NCBI GenBank assembly: GCA_029916745.1
Contig: JARXWK010000005.1
Location: 55,574-119,573 of the forward strand
Source of the DNA: Dysgonomonadaceae bacterium PH5-43
Lineage (GTDB): Bacteria > Bacteroidota > Bacteroidia > Bacteroidales > Azobacteroidaceae
Length of the DNA: 64,000 nt
Direction: 5' to 3'
Shown here: in pieces, positions 15,911 to 24,363 of the stretch
Layout: every line of letters begins with the position of its first letter
Position numbering within the stretch: the stretch's first letter is position 1
Position numbers and translations under genes: made by a program
The notes under the pieces: generated by a model
Told to the model about the DNA's origin: nothing
The model's input: only the letters and a program-made list of their open reading frames with translations
The model's database searches: none

Positions 15911-17374
15911 CTATCCCCAGAATGGTATGTATTCTACATATTTAGTAGAGGCATTATTAGGATCTTTGGGCTTAATTCTATTTTGCGCCAAAGCCTCTTT
16001 TATTACCAAAGAAACTTGTGGTCTTTGCCGTTCGCTCATTTTAAACCTTTCTCGTAAACTAGCATTTGTCATACCACCACTTGAAAAATACTTAATTATA
16101 CTATGCTGATAACATGCTTCTATTCTTTCTGTTGGAGTCAGTTTAGCAAATGTTTTAGGACTATACATGGTTACCCGAAAAGAATTCTCTAACTCCTCGA
16201 ACTTGAGAGGAGGTAGACCATATAATTCTATTGCAGCAACAGCTTTTTCAAAGCCGGAACCCCGTTCTTCACATATACCGTACCGTCTAAAAGCAGAAGC
16301 CAATATCTCATTTCTAGATTCAGGTGTGGTTCGTATTAACCGATCAATTTTTTTCGAAGGAAGTAATTTCCCCGGATTTGAAATTTCAATACGATCATCA
16401 AATATTTCAACCATCGGACTAGATCCTCTAACTGAAAAGTCTTGATGTATCAATGCGTTAGCTATAAGTTCCCGAAGAGCGATTTCCGGATAAACTGTCG
16501 TTTCCGACCTTAAAGCGTTTTTTATTACTTCACTGCTGGGAAGAAGGGCATTTATATAGCTAATTAAACCCTCATAACCAATCGCATAACCTTTTGTTCC
16601 TAATTGCTCCTTCTCTGTTTCTCGCTTTGTAAGTCCTTTGTACTTAATTACCCTGATATTTTTTCGAGATAATCCATCAAACTTATCAAGATTGTAAGCA
16701 CAACTTAAAGCTCCAAAATTAGTAATGTAATATCCGATGTCATCAATATTCTCTACCATTTTTTCGTCTTCCATCCATTTTAGTATCTCCTCTTGACTTT
16801 GTGGAGTTGGTTTCTTCAATAGCTTAAAAACACTTCGGAAATCGAGAATGTCAAGTATATCGGCAGAAGATTTGAGTGTGCTTGCATGAAGCTCTTCATA
16901 ATGGGGAGTTTTGCTATTTAGCATTAAAGCTCCTATTTCTTGTCTTGATGCTTGACGTGTCGTTCCCCCACTTCGTATATATGAATCTTCTATGGATTTT
17001 CCATTTATAGAAACAGGCTTAACAGCACTTTCTTTAATATACACAAATAAAAGAGGTGTTCCCTTGTATTCTTGAACAGAATGATCTATACTAATAACTG
17101 GAAATATGGAGTCTCTACACAAACTACTTAATTTTTGCATTATCAACTCAGCTTGCTCTTGCGTTACCCCTACTAATTTTCCGCTATTGTCTTCCACTCC
17201 AAAAACAAGAAACCCTCCTCCGGGATGATTGGCAAACGCGGATAGATGTCTACATAGCTTTTTATTATTGGGGGAAAGTTCTTCTTTCCAATCCAGTTCA
17301 TTTATTTCCTGAGGAATAGGAATCAATGAGTGTTCAAGATATTCAACTGCCTTTTCAATCCAATTTTTTATCAT
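15911..17374 (-). CDS. AlbA_2 domain putative DNA-binding/ATPase-like protein
   Basis: The 487-residue cytoplasmic protein opens with an AlbA_2 (Schlafen-type) domain: CRHLSAFANHPGGGFLVFGV at about 40-60. An ATPase-like domain with ELIANALIHQDFS (about 300-312) and RIEISNPGKL follows, then a winged-helix tail. Such proteins are annotated as transcriptional regulators or RecG-like helicases and are frequent cargo of mobile elements; their biochemical role is mostly unknown. It is the only intact gene between the two tRNA-Leu repeats. It has no obvious promoter box. Confidence 0.8.
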   Translation of the reverse strand: MIKNWIEKAVEYLEHSLIPIPQEINELDWKEELSPNNKKLCRHLSAFANHPGGGFLVFGVEDNSGKLVGVTQEQAELIMQKLSSLCRDSIFPVISIDHSVQEYKGTPLLFVYIKESAVKPVSINGKSIEDSYIRSGGTTRQASRQEIGALMLNSKTPHYEELHASTLKSSADILDILDFRSVFKLLKKPTPQSQEEILKWMEDEKMVENIDDIGYYITNFGALSCAYNLDKFDGLSRKNIRVIKYKGLTKRETEKEQLGTKGYAIGYEGLISYINALLPSSEVIKNALRSETTVYPEIALRELIANALIHQDFSVRGSSPMVEIFDDRIEISNPGKLLPSKKIDRLIRTTPESRNEILASAFRRYGICEERGSGFEKAVAAIELYGLPPLKFEELENSFRVTMYSPKTFAKLTPTERIEACYQHSIIKYFSSGGMTNASLRERFKMSERQRPQVSLVIKEALAQNRIKPKDPNNASTKYVEYIPFWG

Positions 17375-17476
17375 GTCGTTTTCCTAATTAAGCAATATAT
17401 TGTTGATATTCAGCCATTTGCATTTTATATTCTTTACAGAGTTAAGCAAAAATATTTATACCTACTGCAAAGATAA

Positions 17477-17662
17477 TCAATTCAATAGATTTATTAACTC
17501 TTTCTTCATCTCATCGTCAATGGTTCTATATCGGGCAAAAGCTTTGCTTCCTTCTTTGTGTCCACTCAAAGCTCCGACAAGATTCGGATCCTTTAATTTT
17601 TTATAGATATTCCCGATAAAGCTACGCCTTGCCATATGTGAAGAAGCAACTTCATAAAGCGG
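17477..17662 (-). pseudogene. C-terminal remnant of a tyrosine integrase
   Basis: The reading frame gives PLYEVASSHMARRSFIGN, then LSGHKEGSKAFARYR, ending INLLN. These are the last catalytic elements of a Bacteroides-type tyrosine recombinase: HxxR box, second His and nucleophilic Tyr. Everything upstream is gone. The frame continues directly into the right tRNA repeat at 17664, so the rest of the gene was removed at the att site itself. It cannot be active. Confidence 0.75.
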
Positions 17663-17663
17663 T

Positions 17664-17736
17664 CTCTGGGTACAAATATAGCCTGTTAATCGTTTGATTA
17701 TCAGGCTATATTGTTTCTCCGGGTAGACAAAGGGTA
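17664..17736. repeat. right attachment-site repeat (attR-like)
   Basis: This is the imperfect copy of 14417-14489. It begins CTCTGGGTACAAATATAGCC and ends AAAGGGTA. With the left copy it brackets 3.2 kb containing the AlbA_2 gene, the GAAAC array and mobile-element relics. Divergence is concentrated in the terminator loop and stem. Confidence 0.75.
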
Positions 17737-17763
17737 TAAAAAAACAACACAACCCTACCTTTT

Positions 17764-17954
17764 TTACAACCGGAATAGATCGGCAGGATTCATACTCAGG
17801 AACTGCTCAAAAGGAATGCCATCTGTTCCGACCGTATAAAGTCCTCGAGGGTGGAATTCATCATTAAATAAAGACATACCTAAATTTGTGCTATCTTTTC
17901 CTCAGATATCCGACTGTTAATCTCCTGCAATATAGAGCGTTCGAACATAATCAT
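17764..17954 (-). pseudogene. internally deleted DUF4143-type AAA ATPase remnant
   Basis: Minus-strand ATG 17952-17954 opens MIMFERSILQEINSRISEEK and stops after 24 residues. Right after, in another frame, MSLFNDEFHPRGLY and VGTDGIPFEQFLSMNPADLF end at TAA 17764-17766. The first piece resembles the start, and the second the extreme C-terminus, of AAA ATPases with DUF4143 (VGTGGIPFEEFL). If so, an entire ATPase core has been deleted. Assignment is by motif memory only. Confidence 0.45.
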
Positions 17955-18040
17955 AAAATTATTAGGCGAAGATAATAAAATAATTATCGATATGTAATTA
18001 ATCTAATAGATTTATTAAATGCTCATTCCGAAGCTTGTTG

Positions 18041-18300
18041 CTTCGCACCAACTCTTAGTTCTTCACTCTATCCCCGTAGGCAACGCTTCGCTCGCCGTAC
18101 AGCTATGGAAGTTTTACCCCTTTGGGTCTCTTAACTTTTATCTTTTAGTTTTTAACTACGAGTTTACTCGTTTGTCGCTTTGCGCCAACTCTTAGTTCTT
18201 CACTCTATCTCCGTAGGCAACGCTTCGCTCGCCGTACGGCTATGGAATTTTTACCCTTTGGGTAACTTAACTTTTATCTTTTAGTTTTTAGTTTTTAACT
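18041..18300. repeat. 137-bp tandem duplication of a dispersed repeat
   Basis: The segment containing CCAACTCTTAGTTCTTCACT occurs at 18048 and again 137 bases later at 18185. Each copy carries TATCTTTTAGTTTTTA, and the first copy also has a small hairpin CGAGTTTACTCG. Related text recurs at 48467-48545 and 49155-49194. No ORF. Confidence 0.7.
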
Positions 18301-18814
18301 TGTGAAACACAAAGCTTCACTTAGGGGCTTCTCTCTACTAAGAGACCCCTGCTCTCTCTTAGTAGATAGGCGAGGCGTCTCTACTAAGAAAGGCGGGGTG
18401 CTTTAAGTATAAAGACGAGACCGTTCTACTAAGAGCGACATCGGGTATCTACTAAGAAGCAGCTCGCCTATCTACTAACAAAGGCGAGGGGTATCTACTA
18501 AGAGCGACAAGGGGTATGTAGTAATAACCTGCTCGCCCATCTATTAAGAGCGATGAGGGTGTTCTACTGAGAGCGGCGAAGTGCTTTGCAAGAGAGATAG
18601 AGCCGTCCATTTGTCCAGTCGCTAACTTTTACGTTCCTCTCCGAGAGTTAAGAGATTACAGATAGTTGCTTATCTAGGGTAGTTTGCTTACACTCTTGCC
18701 TCTTCTCTTAAATGACGCAAAGGGTCGATAATATCAAAATAATAGAAAAAAGAGAAGTCTTGTAAAAATAAGTAAGCAGAGAAAATGTCGAGAATTTGGG
18801 TGAAATAGAAAAAG
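18300..18814. repeat. dispersed repeat element, copy A
   Basis: This about 515-bp segment is recognisably the same as 48622-49112 along its whole length, from the GTGAAACACAAAGCTTCACT boundary to GAAATAGAAAAAG. It consists of a 23-bp tandem array and an A-rich tail. It is non-coding. It lies between the integration remnants and tRNA-Lys. From 18815 to 19056 I see nothing further. Confidence 0.75.
18331..18606. repeat. 23-bp tandem array CTACTAAGAG, copy A
   Basis: Twelve consecutive units, each exactly 23 bp, start at 18331, 18354, 18377, 18400, 18423, 18446, 18469, 18492, 18515, 18538, 18561 and 18584. Most follow tatCTACTAAGAGcgacgaGGGG. Some end in CTCGCC rather than GGGG, and one (18515) has TATGTAGTAA instead. 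Confidence 0.85.
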
Positions 18815-19056
18815 TAAAGGCAATCATTGCGCTACGAACACCATACGATAAGCCGTTAAAGTTGATGTGGTCTTGATTTTTATAAGGAGGAGAAAAACCT
18901 GCCTTGACATTTTTTCTTTATTGCTCAGCTAGTTACAAAGAGTAAAGGGTAGAAAAAACAAAACTACCTGCAAGAGTAAACAATTGAATAAAGAATGTAT
19001 TTCTATATCTAAAAGTAAAAAACACCACCAATAGCAATATTTTTTTTAGTTTTTAC

Positions 19057-19086
19057 TTGTTTTATAAATTTAATTACTTACCTTTG
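19057..19086 (+). promoter_or_regulatory. promoter of tRNA-Lys
   Basis: TTG at 19057-19059, a 19-bp spacer and TACCTTTG at 19079-19086; the tRNA starts at 19110. Confidence 0.8.
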
Positions 19087-19109
19087 CACTCGCTTTAAGC
19101 ATCAAAGTT

Positions 19110-19182
19110 GATTCGCTAGCTCAGCAGGTAGAGCACATCCCTTTTAAGGATGGGGTCCTGGGTTCGAGCCCCAGGCGGATCA
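19110..19182 (+). tRNA. tRNA-Lys(UUU)
   Basis: The 73-nt cloverleaf has acceptor stem GATTCGC/GCGGATC (one G-T pair), D-loop AGCTCAGCAGGTAGAGC and anticodon stem CATCC/GGATG. The anticodon TTT is at 19143-19145 and the T-loop is GGTTCGAGCC. CCA is not encoded. A strong terminator follows within 15 nt. Confidence 0.95.
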
Positions 19183-19190
19183 CTTAAACA

Positions 19191-19230
19191 AAAACCCTCA
19201 ACTCTTACGAGTTGAGGGTTTTTGTTTTTT
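19191..19230 (+). terminator. terminator of tRNA-Lys
   Basis: The 12-bp perfect stem AACCCTCAACTC / GAGTTGAGGGTT with a TTAC loop is followed by TTTGTTTTTT. Confidence 0.9.
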
Positions 19231-19245
19231 ATAATCTACACTATC

Positions 19246-21402
19246 CTATTCGTTATCTTGCTCTGCTTCGTATTCCTTAAGAAGTTTATCTTGCACATCA
19301 GATGGAACTAACTCATAAGAAGAGAATTTCATCGTGAAAGAAGCGCGTCCTCCCGAAATAGAACTTAAAGATGTCGAGTAGTTACTCATTTCTTTCAAAG
19401 GTACTTTAGCCAAAAGCTTTTCGTAACCTTTCTCCGACGACATACCCATAATCATAGCTCTACGACCCTGCAAATCGCCCATCACGTCGCCCATATATTC
19501 GGCAGGAAGAGAAACTTCTACGTCATAAACAGGTTCGAGAATTTTAGGGCCCGCATTCTTAAACGCCTCTGAGAAAGCATTACGGCCTGCAAGCATAAAA
19601 GAAATTTCGTTCGAATCAACCGGGTGCATCTTTCCGTCGTAAACAATAACTCTAACGTCGCGAGCGTAAGACCCCGTTAGCGGACCTTGCTCCATACGTC
19701 CCATTATACCTTTTAATATCGCTGGTAAAAACCGTGCATCAATAGCACCACCAACAATAGAGTTGACGAACACAAGTTTACCGCCCCACTCTAAAGGATA
19801 TTCTTGCACATCACGAGCTTGAACCTTAAACTCTTGTCCGTTAAATTTATAAGTGTCGGGCATAGGCATTCCTTCTTGGTAAGGTTCTATTATAAGGTGA
19901 ACCTCTCCGAACTGACCCGCTCCTCCCGATTGTTTCTTATGACGATAATCGGCTCGAGCCTGCTTGGTAATTGTTTCTCTATAAGGAATTTTAGGTTCGA
20001 AGAACTCGATTTGAAGTTTATCGTTGTTTTCAATTCTCCACTTAAGCGTTTTAAGGTGAAACTCTCCCTGCCCAGAAAGAATTGTTTGTCGCAACTCTTT
20101 AGACTGCTCTACCACCCACGTAGGATCTTCGGAGCGCATACGATGCAATATTTCCATAAGTTTTTCGGAGTCCGACTCGTTTACGGCTTTAATTGCACGG
20201 CGATATTTAGAATTTGGATATTTAATAAAGTCGAATTTATTGTCGACACCTTTACCGTTGAGCGTGTTGCCGGTGCTAACATCTTTAAGTTTTACGGTCG
20301 CTCCTATGTCTCCCGCTTGAAGTTCGGGAACCTCCATACGGTTTTGTCCTGCAACTACAAAAAGTTGAGCTATACGCTCTTTCGAGCCTCTGTCTTCATT
20401 AAGTAAATCGTCGCCCGCCTTAACAGTTCCAGACATAACCTTGAAATAAGAAACCCGACCGATATGTGGCTCTACCGTTGTTTTGAATATAAACAAGCTG
20501 GTTGGAGCTTTAGGGTCCACGGGTATATCTTTACCTTCAGTGTTTTGATAAGGAGGCATCTTCTCAACCGTAGGAACGTTGTTGCCCAGAAATTCCATCA
20601 AGCGGCGCACACCCATATCTTTTCCTGCCGACGCACAGATAACGGGAAACATTCCTCGGGCGATAAGACCCTTGCGAATACCCTCGCGCATCTCTTCTTC
20701 GGCAAGGCTACCCTGGTCGAAATATTTCTCCATAAGCCCTTCGTCGTTTTCGGCAGCAGCCTCAACTAATGCGTTGTGCAGGTCTTTAGCTTTCTCTAAT
20801 TCCGACGCAGGAATATCTAATATCTCAGGCGCGCCCCCTTCGGGCTTCCATTGATACATTTTCATCTTAAGCACGTCTACCATCTGATAGAAGCCCTGTC
20901 CCGTTTGTACGGGATACTGAATCAACACAACCTTTCCACCATAAGTTTCCTTCAGCTGAGCCACCACTTTATCGTAGTCGGTATTATCTTTGTCGAGTTG
21001 ATTTACAAGAAAGATAACCGGTTTATTTAGTTTCTCGGTGTATCGAAACATATTTATCGTACCTACCTCCACTCCATACTGTCCGTTAATAACCATCACG
21101 GCAGTATCCGTAACATTTAGAGCGGCAACCGCACCACCGGCAAAGTCGTCAGAGCCAGGGCAATCAACAAAGTTTAACTTTTTGTTGTTCCATTCCACAC
21201 TTAGGAGAGTCGAAAATACAGAATAGCCGTACTCTTTTTCTACCGGGAAGTAGTCAGAAACCGTGTTCCCCGCATCTACGGTTCCTCTTCGCTTTATAAC
21301 TCCACTCTCGAACAGCATCGCTTCTGCAAGAGTGGTTTTCCCAGAGCCAGAACTACCTATCAAAGATATGTTCTTAATTTCATTCGTTGGATATACCTTC
21401 AT
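19246..21402 (-). CDS. EF-G paralogue with degenerate GTPase motifs (EF-G2 type)
   Basis: The 718-residue protein has the five-domain EF-G layout, but its G domain departs from canonical EF-G. The P-loop is GSSGSGKT (16-23) instead of AHIDAGKT, and the switch I RGITI motif is absent (KEYGYSV). Switch II is DCPGSDDF (80-87), with Ser84 in place of the catalytic His, and G4 is NQLD (134-137). Domain IV (HKKQSGGAGQFGEV) is well kept. Bacteroides EF-G2 is described as a paralogue that supports translation without GTPase activity under carbon limitation; this protein looks like that type. It is not the housekeeping fusA, being separate from rpsL/rpsG. Confidence 0.85.
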   Translation of the reverse strand: MKVYPTNEIKNISLIGSSGSGKTTLAEAMLFESGVIKRRGTVDAGNTVSDYFPVEKEYGYSVFSTLLSVEWNNKKLNFVDCPGSDDFAGGAVAALNVTDTAVMVINGQYGVEVGTINMFRYTEKLNKPVIFLVNQLDKDNTDYDKVVAQLKETYGGKVVLIQYPVQTGQGFYQMVDVLKMKMYQWKPEGGAPEILDIPASELEKAKDLHNALVEAAAENDEGLMEKYFDQGSLAEEEMREGIRKGLIARGMFPVICASAGKDMGVRRLMEFLGNNVPTVEKMPPYQNTEGKDIPVDPKAPTSLFIFKTTVEPHIGRVSYFKVMSGTVKAGDDLLNEDRGSKERIAQLFVVAGQNRMEVPELQAGDIGATVKLKDVSTGNTLNGKGVDNKFDFIKYPNSKYRRAIKAVNESDSEKLMEILHRMRSEDPTWVVEQSKELRQTILSGQGEFHLKTLKWRIENNDKLQIEFFEPKIPYRETITKQARADYRHKKQSGGAGQFGEVHLIIEPYQEGMPMPDTYKFNGQEFKVQARDVQEYPLEWGGKLVFVNSIVGGAIDARFLPAILKGIMGRMEQGPLTGSYARDVRVIVYDGKMHPVDSNEISFMLAGRNAFSEAFKNAGPKILEPVYDVEVSLPAEYMGDVMGDLQGRRAMIMGMSSEKGYEKLLAKVPLKEMSNYSTSLSSISGGRASFTMKFSSYELVPSDVQDKLLKEYEAEQDNE

Positions 21403-21533
21403 GATAAAATATTTTTAGGTTGAACAATAAAAATTTGATTTCGTGTTTTAAATGTTGCGCAAATTAGGGAAAAAGAAATTAAGTATCAACTTTTTAATTA
21501 TGCTATACAACATACTTTTTATTTTCGTACGTA

Positions 21534-21584
21534 CGTAAATTTATTTCCAGACGTGCGTAAATAATTTTTCAGACGTACGTAAAT
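21534..21584. repeat. three CGTAAAT iterons, 22-bp spacing, before hemW
   Basis: CGTAAAT starts at 21534, 21556 and 21578. Each is preceded by ACGTA or ACGTG, so two copies read ACGTACGTAAATTTA. The last copy ends 6 bases before the hemW -7 box, a good position for an operator. The sites lie between divergent genes (EF-G2-like and hemW). Confidence 0.8.
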
Positions 21585-21589
21585 TTACT

Positions 21590-21597
21590 TACCTTTG
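21590..21597 (+). promoter_or_regulatory. -7 box of hemW
   Basis: TACCTTTG ends 11 bases before the ATG at 21609, so the predicted leader is only a few nucleotides long. Confidence 0.65.
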
Positions 21598-21608
21598 TTC
21601 CCCGATTT

Positions 21609-22712
21609 ATGGCAGGAATTTATATTCATATCCCGTTCTGTAGAACTCGTTGTGCGTATTGCGACTTCTTTTCGTCGACCGATATGGCAGGCCAAGACCG
21701 ATACGTAAGCAACATCGTTTCGGAACTAATCCGCAGGAAAGATTACTTGGGAACGCAACCCGTAAACACCGTGTATTTTGGTGGCGGAACGCCTTCGCTT
21801 TTGTCGCCCAACAATTTGGAGACGATTTTCGATTGCATAAACAACAATTTTGAGGTTGATTGGATTAACGCCGAAACGTCGATAGAGGTCAATCCCGACG
21901 ATATATCTTCGGAATACCTCGAGGGGATTAAACATTTGCCCGTGAACCGTATTAGTATGGGAGTGCAAAGTTTCGACGACGTGGAGCTGAAGTTTCTTAA
22001 CAGACGGCATTCGGCCCGGTCGGCAATGGAGGCGGTAAAACTTTGTCGGCAATCGGGATATAATAATATAAGCATCGACCTTATGTATGGGCTGCCTAAT
22101 CAGACGGTTGAGGGGTGGAAAAAGAATGTTCGTCGGGCAACGGAGTTAAACATTGAGCACGTATCGGCGTATCACCTTATATATGAAGAAGGGACGGCAC
22201 TGTATAATATGCTTTCTCGTGGGTTGGTGACGGAAACGGACGAGGAGGTGAGCAATATTATGTTTGAGGCGTTGATTGATATGCTTGGCGAGGCGGGGTT
22301 TGAGCAGTATGAGATTTCTAATTTTGGGAAGTCGGGATTTTACTCTCGTCATAACTCGTCGTATTGGTCGGGCAGTCATTATTTAGGCGTTGGCGCATCG
22401 GCTCATTCTTACAACGGTGTTAGTCGGCAGTGGAATAGAGATGCGAATAATTATCTCGACTTTGCGCCCGAACTTGAGCTTATCGACGAGAAAACGGCAT
22501 ACAACGATTTTGTAATTACTCGCCTTCGCACGATGCGAGGCATCGACTTGGAGGAACTCGGGGATACGTTTGGCGATGAGCGTTTGCTTTATCTGCTGAA
22601 ACAGGCCGAAAGGCATTTGCGCAATCAGACTTTAACGAAGGATAGTTTTCTGAGGTTAACAAGAAAGGGCATCTTCGTGTCGGACGGAATTATGAGCGAC
22701 CTGATGTTGTAG
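21609..22712 (+). CDS. hemW: radical SAM heme chaperone HemW
   Basis: The 367-residue protein has the HemW-type cluster motif CxxxCxxC (Cys11, Cys15, Cys18 in FCRTRCAYCDFF). The SAM-binding YFGGGTPS follows, then GVQSFDDVELKFLNRRH typical of the HemN/HemW family. HemW delivers heme to respiratory proteins and is often misnamed coproporphyrinogen III oxidase; the CxxxCxxC spacing and short N-terminus favour HemW. It is cytoplasmic. The gene seems single and is convergent with the CYTH gene. Confidence 0.9.
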   Translation: MAGIYIHIPFCRTRCAYCDFFSSTDMAGQDRYVSNIVSELIRRKDYLGTQPVNTVYFGGGTPSLLSPNNLETIFDCINNNFEVDWINAETSIEVNPDDISSEYLEGIKHLPVNRISMGVQSFDDVELKFLNRRHSARSAMEAVKLCRQSGYNNISIDLMYGLPNQTVEGWKKNVRRATELNIEHVSAYHLIYEEGTALYNMLSRGLVTETDEEVSNIMFEALIDMLGEAGFEQYEISNFGKSGFYSRHNSSYWSGSHYLGVGASAHSYNGVSRQWNRDANNYLDFAPELELIDEKTAYNDFVITRLRTMRGIDLEELGDTFGDERLLYLLKQAERHLRNQTLTKDSFLRLTRKGIFVSDGIMSDLML

Positions 22713-22725
22713 CGCGCACTCTTCC

Positions 22726-23193
22726 TTAAAGTATATGTGTTGATATATAGGCGTTGTAATACCGCTCGTCTCCGGTTACTTCTGTGCCTAACCATTCGGG
22801 GCGTTCGAAGTCTTCGTCTTCCGACTCTAACTCGAGTTCGGCTATCACTAAGCCTTCGTGAACTCCGTGAAAGACGTCTACTTCGTAGGTATGCTTGCCT
22901 ACCGATATGTAGTTGCGTTCTTTTTGTATCACCACTGGCTGAGCTATTTTTATCATCGCTTCGGCATCGGCAATTGGTATGGGATATTCAAATTCGAGAC
23001 GCGAGAAGCCGTTCGCATTCGTTTCGCCTTTTATTGTTAGGAAGGCTTTTTCGCCTTTTATTCTTACTCTAACTGTTCGTTCGGGCTGCGTGGTTAGATA
23101 TGCCTGCACTATGCGTTCTGTTTTCTCGACGAAGGGCATAAAGTCTCCTTCGACAAGAAATTTACGTTCGATTTCGATATTAGAATTTCCCAT
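22726..23193 (-). CDS. CYTH domain triphosphate-tunnel protein
   Basis: The 155-residue protein starts with the CYTH signature ExExK (IEIERKFLVEG). Alternating basic/acidic strand motifs (RTVRVRIKGEKAFLTIKG, LEFEYPI, AELELES) line the tunnel that binds triphosphate and divalent metal. Small bacterial members are mainly inorganic triphosphatases or class IV adenylate cyclases; which applies here is open. Its start overlaps the stop of the upstream Smr gene by one base (TAATG), so translation is probably coupled. Confidence 0.85.
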   Translation of the reverse strand: MGNSNIEIERKFLVEGDFMPFVEKTERIVQAYLTTQPERTVRVRIKGEKAFLTIKGETNANGFSRLEFEYPIPIADAEAMIKIAQPVVIQKERNYISVGKHTYEVDVFHGVHEGLVIAELELESEDEDFERPEWLGTEVTGDERYYNAYISTHIL

Positions 23194-24245
23194 TACTTTA
23201 TGGTAACCATTGTTGCTCCAAATCCGTATTCCTTAAAGGATGCGTCTTGCGTTGGATAGTTTTTATATTTTGTTTTCAGCTCGTTTAAGATTGCTGTTCT
23301 TAGCACTCCTTCTCCTTTGCCGTGTATGAAGACTATTTTTTGTCCTTTTTTATTTTTATTTTCTTCAATTGTTTCTCTAAACTTGCTTAGTTGATATTGC
23401 AGCATATCGGTGTTAGAAAGTCCGGCGGTAGTGTCTAAAAGTTGGTTTATGTGTAAGTCAATTTCTATTATGGCTGGCTTTTTATCTTTTTTAGCTTGAG
23501 GAATTATCTTGCGAGGCTTATCTACTGCAAGCTTTTGCGTCATTGCTTCTTTTAGTTCGGCTGCCGAGATTAGCAATTCTTTGGCGGGAACATCGTTGGT
23601 AACGATGGGGTATATCAGTGCCTCGTCTTCGAAGAAATCGTTCTCTCTGAAGCTGTGTAGTTTAAAGAACTTCAAAGCATCGATACGCAGTTCTACGCTG
23701 TAAGAGTTCTTGAGGCTGTATGGTTTATCCTTCTTGAAAGCTACTAATTGTATGCATAGTTTTTCTAATTCGCTTAGCTGCGATTTCGAAAACTCTTCTA
23801 TAAATATTTGTGTGTTAGGCTCGATGAGTTCGGTGTGACGGCTTATCCAAGAATTGTTTTGGCGACTCATATAGTTAAAGAAGAGGAAATAATTGCTGTC
23901 GTTGATGAAGAATGTTTCGAAGTCGGTCTTCCCTAAGTTTTTTATATCTACGGGCAAGAATGCCAATGCTACGTTAAGTTTGTCGCCCCCCGAAACCTCT
24001 GTTATTTTTACTGGTTGTGCCGTTTCGTTATTTACTACAGGCTTAATATTTTCTGCTTTCGTCTCTTGATATGCTGGCTTAGATACTTTATTCGATGCAT
24101 CGTCTACAACTACACATTCGCGTATGAGGACTGGCGTTTCAAATCCATCTTCTTCCTCTATTATAACTAAATCTTTACCTTGAAACCGACATACAATGCC
24201 TCCGCCTACCGAGTTTAAAAATCTAACCTTATCTCCTATTTTCAT
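23193..24245 (-). CDS. DUF2027 and Smr domain protein
   Basis: The 350-residue protein begins with a small beta-barrel-like segment (MKIGDKVRFLNSVGGGIV). A Pro/Glu-rich linker and a DUF2027-type middle follow. The C-terminal Smr domain (about 265-350) has EIDLHINQLL and the hallmark HGKGEGVLR. Smr domains are nucleases or nucleic-acid-binding modules, as in MutS2. The combination is typical of Bacteroidetes and its function is unknown. It is the first gene of a two-gene unit with the CYTH protein. Confidence 0.85.
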   Translation of the reverse strand: MKIGDKVRFLNSVGGGIVCRFQGKDLVIIEEEDGFETPVLIRECVVVDDASNKVSKPAYQETKAENIKPVVNNETAQPVKITEVSGGDKLNVALAFLPVDIKNLGKTDFETFFINDSNYFLFFNYMSRQNNSWISRHTELIEPNTQIFIEEFSKSQLSELEKLCIQLVAFKKDKPYSLKNSYSVELRIDALKFFKLHSFRENDFFEDEALIYPIVTNDVPAKELLISAAELKEAMTQKLAVDKPRKIIPQAKKDKKPAIIEIDLHINQLLDTTAGLSNTDMLQYQLSKFRETIEENKNKKGQKIVFIHGKGEGVLRTAILNELKTKYKNYPTQDASFKEYGFGATMVTIK

Positions 24246-24308
24246 AAATCTAATCTTTGCTACAAAGTTAAACTATAAAAGCGAGAATCTGATTAATCGG
24301 AAATATTA

Positions 24309-24338
24309 TTTGAGTTATTAAAAATGTTTTTACCTTTG
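24309..24338 (+). promoter_or_regulatory. promoter of the 24364 gene
   Basis: TTTG at 24309-24312, an 18-bp spacer and TACCTTTG at 24331-24338; the ATG is 25 bases downstream. Confidence 0.75.
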
Positions 24339-24363
24339 CGAGCAATTAATAATTCTATTTGTT

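Noticed and set aside
18815..19056. Possible small gene before tRNA-Lys
   Set aside because: All frames are interrupted within about 30 codons and no protein-like pattern is seen.
19804..20406. 200-residue ORF on the plus strand
   Set aside because: It is the antisense of the EF-G2 coding region, whose protein is well conserved; the reverse reading has no recognisable motif.
21743..22075. Minus-strand ORFs of about 110 residues inside hemW
   Set aside because: Shadows of the hemW frame; hemW has clear radical SAM motifs on the opposite strand.
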